A DNA stretch of 5,104 nucleotides from Candidatus Falkowiibacteriota bacterium (lineage in GTDB: Bacteria; Patescibacteriota; Patescibacteriia; Patescibacteriales; SZUA-104): the NCBI GenBank assembly GCA_003231075.1, contig QIIF01000104.1, positions 1 through 5,104 of the forward strand. Reading direction: 5' to 3'. How positions within the stretch are numbered: position 1 is the stretch's first letter; the number at the start of each line of letters is the position of its first letter. The notes below the pieces were generated by a model. That model searched no databases. It saw nothing but the letters and a program-made list of their open reading frames with translations, and was not told where the DNA came from. A program made the translations under genes and the position numbers. This document shows, one piece after another, positions 1 to 3,876 of this stretch.

Positions 1-503
1 AAAAAGCGATTATGACCACGATTCATTCTTATACCGCGGCGCAGAATATTGTTGACGGTCCTAATAAGGATTTGCGCCGCGCCCGCGCCGCCGCGGTAAA
101 TATTATCCCAACCACGACAGGCGCGGCCATCGCCACCTGCAAGACTATACCGCAGCTAAAAGGAAAATTTGACGGCATGGCTATCCGCGTGCCGGTTCCG
201 GTCGGCTCTATCAGCGATGTGGTGTTTATTACCCAAAAGAAAGTTGACGAAAAACAAATAAATCAAGCATTTAAAAAAGCGGCGCGCGGCGCGCGTTTTA
301 GGGGAATAGTTGAAACCACGGAAGATCCGATCGTGTCATCGGATATAATCGGCAACCCGGCAAGCGCCACGGTTGATTTGCCGCTCACCAAAGTAATTGA
401 CGGGGATTTGGTCAAGGTGGTGGCTTGGTATGATAATGAATGGGGGTATAGTAATAGATTGGCGGATTTGGTGGAGTACATTAATAAGAAGAGATTGTTT
501 TGA
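1..503 (+). CDS. gap: Glyceraldehyde-3-phosphate dehydrogenase, C-terminal part (5' end outside window)
   Basis: This is the catalytic and C-terminal half of a phosphorylating NAD(P)-dependent GAPDH, the cytosolic glycolytic enzyme that oxidises glyceraldehyde-3-phosphate to 1,3-bisphosphoglycerate. The frame is open from base 3, and the Met codon at base 12 is internal: it belongs to the conserved MTTIHSYT block, whose His is the partner of the catalytic Cys. That Cys (SCTTN motif) should lie about 25 residues upstream, outside the window. Further family blocks follow in order: [15 protein letters not shown] (phosphate-binding Arg), [25 protein letters not shown], and the C-terminal [10 protein letters not shown] containing the nicotinamide-contacting Asn. 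The protein ends in a UGA stop at 501-503, at the usual family C-terminus, so nothing is missing at this end. The small-subunit gene follows on the same strand after 177 bases of repeat sequence. No terminator with a T-run is seen between them. The family call is near certain; NAD versus NADP preference cannot be judged from this part. Confidence 0.96.
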   Translation, partial: KAIMTTIHSYTAAQNIVDGPNKDLRRARAAAVNIIPTTTGAAIATCKTIPQLKGKFDGMAIRVPVPVGSISDVVFITQKKVDEKQINQAFKKAARGARFRGIVETTEDPIVSSDIIGNPASATVDLPLTKVIDGDLVKVVAWYDNEWGYSNRLADLVEYINKKRLF

Positions 504-520
504 GTTTTTAAAACATAATA

Positions 521-673
521 TTAAATCACAAATCCAAAATTACAAATTCCAAATAAATTACAATTTTCAAAATTTAAAATTTAAAACTGTTTTGGATTTT
601 GAAAATTATAATTTTGTCCGCCAGCTGGCGGATTAGGATTTGTAATTTTGAATTTGTAATTTATTTTGTGATA
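521..673. repeat. AT-rich imperfect inverted repeat, copy 1 (gap / hydrogenase intergenic)
   Basis: This intergenic stretch of about 150 bases is built from words such as AATCCAAAATTACAAATTCC and their reverse complements. The ends are complementary: ATCACAAA near 524 matches TTTGTGAT near 665, and much of the following 30 bases on the left pairs imperfectly with the right side. The block at 531-561 recurs with one mismatch at 3742-3772, between hypC and hypD, so it is a dispersed repeat. Similar AT-rich intergenic repeats are common in Patescibacteria genomes (recollection, not a search). Any promoter for the hydrogenase small subunit must lie in or near its right end; GATAAA at 670-675, five bases before the ATG, is a weak -10 candidate. 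Confidence 0.75.
617..632. repeat. 16-bp perfect GC palindrome
   Basis: TCCGCCAGCTGGCGGA is a perfect palindrome (TCCGCCAG and its reverse complement CTGGCGGA). It sits near the middle of the AT-rich repeat and stands out by its base composition. It has no following T-run on either strand and no loop, so it is not a convincing intrinsic terminator. It looks like a small repeat unit nested in the larger one. Confidence 0.8.
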
Positions 674-680
674 AAAGCAT

Positions 681-1145
681 ATGGCGAAAAAGAAAAAACG
701 AGTAGGTATATTTTCATTTACTTGCGACGAGGGTTGCAGTATTTTTTTAGTGGAGATATTCAATAAAAAACTGGCAGGATGGCTGGAAAAAATAGAGTTA
801 GTTTATTTTTTATCCATTAAAGACCATACGGACGCGAAGAATATGGATATCGCGGTGGTTGAGGGGTCCATCACATCAGAGGAAGATAAAAAACGCATTG
901 AAAATATCAGAAAAAACAGCAAAATATTAATCGGGATGGGCAGTTGCGCGATTACCGGCATGCCGTCTTGCTATAGGAATAATCTTAACAAAGAACAATT
1001 AAAAGAAATTAGCGGACATTTGAAAAAATTTAAATTCCTGCCGAAATGCATGGGGATTAAAGAGGTGGTAAAGTTAGACGGCGAGGTGCCGGGCTGTCCT
1101 ATGGACGATAAGAAATTTATTGAGGTATTTGAAAAATATATTTAG
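681..1145 (+). CDS. [NiFe]-hydrogenase small (electron-transfer) subunit, short form
   Basis: This 154-residue protein matches the NADH:quinone oxidoreductase 20 kDa / [NiFe]-hydrogenase small-subunit fold, which holds the proximal [4Fe-4S] cluster beside the Ni-Fe site. Visible family blocks are VGIFSFTCDEGCSIF (residues 8-22), the AVVEGSIT strand-turn (58-65), IGMGSCAITGMPSC (84-97) and VPGCPMD (136-142). Cys19, Cys89 and Cys139 are the expected ligands. The first ligand, normally two residues before Cys19 plus one (CxxC), is occupied by Asp16, while Cys15 lies one residue earlier. Cys97 and Cys123 are extra. There is no signal peptide and no room for medial or distal clusters, so it is cytoplasmic and carries a single cluster. 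The ATG at 681 lacks a Shine-Dalgarno sequence. The stop codon TAG at 1143-1145 is the first three bases of the repeat bounding the next cassette. The partner is the large subunit at 1652. Its hydrogenase subgroup is uncertain. Confidence 0.85.
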   Translation: MAKKKKRVGIFSFTCDEGCSIFLVEIFNKKLAGWLEKIELVYFLSIKDHTDAKNMDIAVVEGSITSEEDKKRIENIRKNSKILIGMGSCAITGMPSCYRNNLNKEQLKEISGHLKKFKFLPKCMGIKEVVKLDGEVPGCPMDDKKFIEVFEKYI

Positions 1146-1182
1146 CTTGTAGGGTATTAGCTTGTAGGTTGTAGGTTGTAGA
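1143..1182. repeat. Left 7-bp repeat tract (CTTGTAG / GTTGTAG units)
   Basis: TAGCTTGTAGG occurs at 1143-1153 and 1158-1168, followed by TTGTAGG (1169-1175) and TTGTAGA (1176-1182), giving a 7-base period. It is the reverse complement, with a few substitutions, of the CTACAAG tract on the right side of the four-helix-bundle gene. Its first three bases are the TAG stop of the hydrogenase small subunit. Confidence 0.85.
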
Positions 1183-1190
1183 ATTTATGG
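1158..1190. repeat. Left arm of 33-nt terminal inverted repeat
   Basis: These 33 bases are complementary to 1553-1585 at 30 positions (hand count). The arm runs through the ATG of the enclosed gene (1187-1189), so in an RNA the start codon would sit in a long stem closing a loop of about 360 nucleotides. Confidence 0.85.
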
Positions 1191-1558
1191 ATAATAAGAA
1201 TGTAAATTCGTATAAAGATTTGATAGTTTGGCAAAAATCAATGGAGCTGGTAGTAGAAGTATATAAAATAACAAATCAATTTCCAAAAGAAGAGTTATAC
1301 GGATTGACTTCTCAAATGAGGCGATGCGTTATTTCTATACCATCAAATATTGCCGAAGGAAGGAGAAAGGGCAGTAGAAAAGATTTTTTAAAATTTTTAT
1401 TTATAAGCTATGGTTCGGGCGCTGAGTTAGAGACACAAATTGAAATATCAAAAAGGTTGGGGTATTGCATGGATAGCGTATCCATTAAATCAGAAGGACT
1501 TTTAAACGAAGTTATGAGAATATTAAACACAATGATTAAAAATTTAAAAACCCCATAA
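1187..1558 (+). CDS. Four-helix-bundle protein, 23S rRNA intervening-sequence / Avd-like family
   Basis: This 123-residue protein has the signature of the S23 / IVS-encoded four-helix-bundle family (TIGR02436 type), which also includes the Avd proteins of diversity-generating retroelements. The recognisable blocks are YKDLIVWQKSMELVVEVY (residues 9-26), FPKEELYGLTSQMRRCVISI (32-51), PSNIAEGRRKGSRKDFLKFL (52-71) and the helix around GSGAELETQ (76-84). Length and helical pattern fit a complete member. Family members form basic-surfaced pentameric barrels in known structures and are thought to bind nucleic acid; the exact role is unknown. It has no link to hydrogenase chemistry and appears to be an intruder in the operon. 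The ATG at 1187 lies inside the left inverted-repeat arm and the TAA stop at 1556-1558 inside the right arm, so hairpin formation could limit its own translation. No Shine-Dalgarno is seen. The gene is more AT-rich than its neighbours. No reverse transcriptase or template/variable repeat is present, so it is not a complete DGR. Confidence 0.92.
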   Translation: MDNKNVNSYKDLIVWQKSMELVVEVYKITNQFPKEELYGLTSQMRRCVISIPSNIAEGRRKGSRKDFLKFLFISYGSGAELETQIEISKRLGYCMDSVSIKSEGLLNEVMRILNTMIKNLKTP

Positions 1559-1585
1559 TTTCTACAAGCTACAAGCTACAAGCTA
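1553..1585. repeat. Right arm of 33-nt terminal inverted repeat
   Basis: This is the complement of 1158-1190 (30 of 33 positions). It starts within the last codons of the four-helix-bundle gene, covers its TAA stop, and continues into the first three CTACAAG units. Confidence 0.85.
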
Positions 1586-1651
1586 CAAGCTACAAGCTAA
1601 TAAAACATTCCTACAAGCTAAAAAGCTACAAGCTACAAGCTAATAAAACAT
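1562..1651. repeat. CTACAAG tandem repeat tract with 29-nt direct duplication
   Basis: Five perfect CTACAAG units fill 1562-1596, one more lies at 1611-1617 and two at 1626-1639, each run being closed by CTA. The 29 bases at 1580-1608 are repeated exactly at 1623-1651 (offset 43), including the non-repeat tail ATAAAACAT that abuts the large-subunit ATG. This suggests the tract grew by slippage or unequal recombination. It is not a CRISPR array: the units are 7 bases and there are no spacers. Confidence 0.9.
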
Positions 1652-2947
1652 ATGCATAAATGCGATTTGGATATAAGTATTAATAAATTATCAAAAATTG
1701 AAGGGCATGCTGATCTTGATATTAAAATCAGGAACGGCAAGGCGCGCGAGGTTAATTTGCGCGTGGAAGAGAATAGGAGATTTTATATGCAGGCGGTGGA
1801 GGGCAAGCCGGCTTTGGCCGCGCCCCAAATGGTATCTCGTATTTGCGGAACTTGTTCGGTGGCGCATTTAACTTGCGCGATTGAAGCGGTGGAAAAAGCG
1901 CTGGGCGTAAAATCGAGCGAGCAGACCATAATAATGCGCAAGCTGATGATGTATAGCTTAATGATCCGCGACCACGCCCTCCATCTTTATTTTTTCGCCT
2001 TGCCTGATATTTTCGGCATTGATTCTATTCTTGATTTAGCAAATAATAAAAAAGAATTGATACACGAGGCGTTGCACATTAAAGAAGCTGGAAATAATTT
2101 GTCTAATTTAATCGGCGGACGGGCAGTGCACGCTCCTTTTGAAGTAGTCGGCGGATTTGTAAATATGGTTGACAATAAAAAAGTAAAGCCGATTGTTAAA
2201 GAATTAAAAAGTATTAGAAAATATGTTCTTAATCTGGCGGAAATTTTTTATCAATGCCAATGGGAATTAAAGAGGGATACTAATTTTGTGGCTTTAACCA
2301 CGGATGACTTTTCATTTTTAGAAGGTAAAATCTGTGATTCAAGGGGAACCTGCACTATGGAAAAAAATTATGGCAAGCGTTTAACCAAGGTCGTTATGCC
2401 CTATTCTCAGGCTAAGGGGTTTGAATTTGAGGGAAGTGAATATATGGTTGGATCTTTATCTCGGCTTAATTTAAATCAAGGCAGTTTGCGCGAAAAAACG
2501 AAAAAAAGCATGAAAAAATATTTAAAGTTATTTCCGTCTGATAATATTTATCTTAATAATTTGGCGCAAGCGATAGAAATAATGCATTCAATTGACCATT
2601 CAATTGAACTTTTGGAAAATACTGAATTTAAAAAAGAAGAAATAATTAAACCGAAAAAACAAAACGGCAAGGGAGTGGGAGTGGTTGAAGCTCCCCGCGG
2701 CACCCTTTATTATTCCATGGAAATTAAGAACGGAAAGATTAAAAAAGCCGGCATAGCCACTCCCACGGCGCAGAATTTATTAAATATGCGCGAAGATTTG
2801 CGGGAACTGGTAAGCGGCGTCTGCCAATCCGCCAATCCGAAAAATCAATGGGAGAAAATAATCAAAAAGCAGGCAGAAAGAATAATCCGCGCTTATGACC
2901 CCTGTATGTCCTGCGCTTCGCACTTTTTGAAGGTTAATTGGAAATAA
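1652..2947 (+). CDS. [NiFe]-hydrogenase large (catalytic) subunit
   Basis: This 431-residue protein carries the Ni-Fe active site that interconverts H2 with protons and electrons. The N-terminal KLSKIEGHADLDI block contains the conserved Glu17 proton-gate position (IEGH). The first Ni-binding motif is RICGTC (Cys65, Cys68) followed by His72. The second is DPCMSCASH (Cys418, Cys421, His424). The family block EAPRGTLYYSMEIKNGKI...IATPTAQN precedes it. After His424 only seven residues (FLKVNWK) remain, which would be the peptide removed by a maturation protease; such a gene lies immediately downstream on the other strand. The lack of a long C-terminal extension and the absence of any export signal on the small subunit point to a cytoplasmic group 3-like enzyme, but the subgroup cannot be fixed by eye. 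The ATG at 1652 directly follows the repeat tract, without a Shine-Dalgarno sequence. Originally it was probably co-transcribed with the small subunit at 681; the cassette now separates them by 506 bases. Confidence 0.94.
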   Translation: MHKCDLDISINKLSKIEGHADLDIKIRNGKAREVNLRVEENRRFYMQAVEGKPALAAPQMVSRICGTCSVAHLTCAIEAVEKALGVKSSEQTIIMRKLMMYSLMIRDHALHLYFFALPDIFGIDSILDLANNKKELIHEALHIKEAGNNLSNLIGGRAVHAPFEVVGGFVNMVDNKKVKPIVKELKSIRKYVLNLAEIFYQCQWELKRDTNFVALTTDDFSFLEGKICDSRGTCTMEKNYGKRLTKVVMPYSQAKGFEFEGSEYMVGSLSRLNLNQGSLREKTKKSMKKYLKLFPSDNIYLNNLAQAIEIMHSIDHSIELLENTEFKKEEIIKPKKQNGKGVGVVEAPRGTLYYSMEIKNGKIKKAGIATPTAQNLLNMREDLRELVSGVCQSANPKNQWEKIIKKQAERIIRAYDPCMSCASHFLKVNWK

Positions 2948-2962
2948 CATCGCGAAAGATTG

Positions 2963-3373
2963 TCAGATAAGTTTATTTTGCCTGTACTTTTTTAATTTTT
3001 TTAATAATTGCTCCAAGGCGGTTTGCTTGTTTAATTCCGGCGGTACGCCGAAAATTGCCACTTTTTTCAGTTTGCCGATTTTTTTTAAGAGTTTAAGATT
3101 AAAGGCAAGGTCAAAGTCGTGCATTGAATAAATTTTTTCTATTTCAAGTTTTTCCACATTATTAATGATAACTACCTCATCTATGCCAACCACCGTATCA
3201 ATTATAATAAGCTCTCCGTCCGCAGAGGGCTTTATGTTTTCGTTCGGGTCTTGTATAATGAAATTAATGTCTGGAAATTTTTTTTGCAGTTCGGGAGCAA
3301 GCTTAATCGGCAAATTATCAAAATTTAAGAGGGGATTGCCAAAAATATAGATTGTTTTATTGTTTGTTTTCAT
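2963..3373 (-). CDS. [NiFe]-hydrogenase maturation endopeptidase (HycI/HybD-like, M52 family)
   Basis: This 136-residue protein resembles the Ni-dependent endopeptidases that cleave the C-terminal tail of the hydrogenase large subunit after nickel insertion. The N-terminal strand IYIFGNPLLNFDNLP (residues 8-22) matches the GNxLLxxD/E motif; Asp19 aligns with Glu16 of E. coli HybD. IIIDTV (56-61) supplies Asp59, aligning with Asp62, and SMHDFDL (83-89) supplies His85, aligning with His93. VAIFGVPPE (105-113) matches the conserved late strand block (LVGVIPE in HybD). The length is slightly below the usual 150-165 residues. It is convergent with the large-subunit gene, 15 bases from its stop, and divergent from hypC. 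The expected substrate is the FLKVNWK tail of the neighbouring large subunit (inference). The ATG at 3371-3373 has no Shine-Dalgarno; a strong -10-like box lies six bases upstream, suggesting a leaderless mRNA. Identification rests on motifs, since overall similarity to HybD is low. Confidence 0.85.
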   Translation of the reverse strand: MKTNNKTIYIFGNPLLNFDNLPIKLAPELQKKFPDINFIIQDPNENIKPSADGELIIIDTVVGIDEVVIINNVEKLEIEKIYSMHDFDLAFNLKLLKKIGKLKKVAIFGVPPELNKQTALEQLLKKLKKYRQNKLI

Positions 3374-3374
3374 A

Positions 3375-3388
3375 ATTATAGTATAGCA
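3375..3388 (-). promoter_or_regulatory. Putative extended -10 promoter of the protease gene (leaderless start)
   Basis: Reading the minus strand, TGCTATACTATAATTATG ends in the protease start codon. TATACT (3380-3385) preceded by TGC forms an extended -10 box, and a perfect TATAAT (3375-3380) overlaps it. With the usual spacing from TATACT, transcription would begin at about the A of the ATG at 3373. The only -35-like hexamer, about 17 bases further upstream, is poor (TAACTA), which fits an extended -10 type. Confidence 0.5.
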
Positions 3389-3443
3389 GATTTTGTTAAT
3401 ATTAGTTATGTAATTAAATGTTAAGGAGTTTGAATATAAATCA

Positions 3444-3472
3444 CCCCAACCCCTCTTTACTAAAGAGGGGAG
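3444..3472. repeat. C/G-rich hairpin repeat upstream of hypC
   Basis: CCCCTCTTTA (3450-3459) is perfectly complementary to TAAAGAGGGG (3461-3470) around a single central C, preceded by CCCCAA. The C/G-rich block stands out from the AT-rich gap. The hypD-distal repeat at 4951-5025 uses the same style (CCCCCAACCCCCTTT...), so both may belong to one loose family of dispersed intergenic palindromes. It lies between the only good Shine-Dalgarno-like AAGGAG (3423-3428) and the hypC frame. Confidence 0.75.
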
Positions 3473-3482
3473 TTATTAAAAT

Positions 3483-3710
3483 GTGCCGTTAGGCTTTTAT
3501 AATTATATTTGTTTAGCGTATCCGGGTAAAATTGAATCAATCAAGGGGGATAAAGCCGTAATTAATTTTAGCGGAATTAAAAAAGAAGCGAATATTTCTT
3601 TCGTAAAAGCGAAAAAAGGCGATTATGTCATAGTGCACGCCGGTTTTGCGATACAAAAAATATCGGATGAAGAGGCGATGGATGCGATTGAAGGGTTTCA
3701 AGATATTTAA
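3483..3710 (+). CDS. hypC: Hydrogenase maturation chaperone HypC (start uncertain; 3507 expected)
   Basis: HypC is the small cytosolic chaperone that binds HypD, carries the Fe(CN)2CO group and delivers it to the large-subunit precursor. The sequence CLAYPGKIESIKGDKAVINFSG matches the HypC N-terminal barrel, and KKGDYVIVHAGFAIQKISDEEAMDAI matches the C-terminal conserved block; the stop is at 3708-3710. The essential Cys normally follows the initiator Met directly (MCLA). Here the codon before the Cys is ATT (3507-3509). The only ordinary in-frame start is GTG at 3483, which would add eight residues and bury the Cys at position 10. Either AUU initiates (67 residues, normal HypC size), or the 5' end has been altered. 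An ATG TGC at 3481-3486 is in another frame and stops after three codons. No Shine-Dalgarno is near either start. hypD follows 166 bases later on the same strand. The family call is strong; the start is not settled. Confidence 0.88.
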   Translation: MPLGFYNYICLAYPGKIESIKGDKAVINFSGIKKEANISFVKAKKGDYVIVHAGFAIQKISDEEAMDAIEGFQDI

Positions 3711-3730
3711 GCCATATAGCTTGAAGTAAA

Positions 3731-3876
3731 TTGAAATCCAAAATCCAAAATTATAAATTCCAAATAAATTACCCCCCGATTCGGAGGACAAGCAATTTTC
3801 AAAATTTAAAATAAAAAGTTTAAGATTTTGAATTTTGAATTTATTTAGGATTTGGTGCTTTGAATTTAGAATTTTT
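3731..3876. repeat. AT-rich inverted repeat, copy 2 (hypC / hypD intergenic)
   Basis: The 31 bases at 3742-3772 match 531-561 with a single substitution, and AATTTTCAAAATTTAAA (3794-3810) matches the sequence from 562. The right half (TTTTGAATTTTGAATTTATTTAGGATTTGG and on) is partly complementary to the left half. The two matching blocks are contiguous in copy 1 but separated by 21 bases here. The repeat runs up to the hypD start codon, so hypD's 5' signals lie inside it. Confidence 0.8.
3773..3793. repeat. 21-base C-rich hairpin nested in AT-rich repeat copy 2
   Basis: Relative to copy 1, the 21 bases CCCCCGATTCGGAGGACAAGC are inserted between two blocks that are adjacent there. Together with the preceding C they can form a short stem (CCxCCGA with TCGGAGG). 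This is a repeat within a repeat. Confidence 0.65.

Larger units (their letters stand above)
1143..1651. mobile_element. Four-helix-bundle gene cassette bounded by inverted CTTGTAG / CTACAAG repeats
   Basis: A block of about 500 bases separates the two hydrogenase subunit genes. Its left edge is TAGCTTGTAGG (1143-1153, again 1158-1168) and its right edge a run of CTACAAG units ending in CTA. The inner arms 1158-1190 and 1553-1585 are complementary at 30 of 33 positions by hand count and include the ATG and the stop region of the enclosed gene. If bases from one TA (1143-1144) to the other (1641-1642) are removed, the small subunit would read into TAA and the large subunit ATG would follow directly, as in a normal operon. 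This resembles 23S rRNA intervening sequences, which carry the same protein family between complementary ends. Calling it mobile is inference; no transposase, reverse transcriptase or intron core is present. Confidence 0.6.

Noticed and set aside
501..503. Alternative genetic code with UGA as glycine
   Set aside because: UGA falls at the natural C-termini of GAPDH and of the maturation protease, so it acts as a stop here.
617..632. GC palindrome as intrinsic terminator of gap
   Set aside because: No T-run follows on either strand and the palindrome has no loop; it is better explained as a repeat.
397..636. 79-codon plus-strand frame overlapping the end of gap
   Set aside because: It starts inside the conserved GAPDH C-terminus in another frame and continues through the AT-rich repeat and the GC palindrome; no protein character.
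1187..1558. Diversity-generating retroelement, because of the Avd-like protein
   Set aside because: No reverse transcriptase, no template/variable repeat pair and no variable target gene are visible in the window.
1562..1642. CTACAAG array as a CRISPR
   Set aside because: Units are 7 bases, mostly contiguous, with no unique spacers and no cas genes.
3835..3876. Upstream TTG start for hypD adding 14 residues
   Set aside because: The extra residues are encoded by the intergenic repeat and the known HypD N-terminus fits the ATG at 3877.
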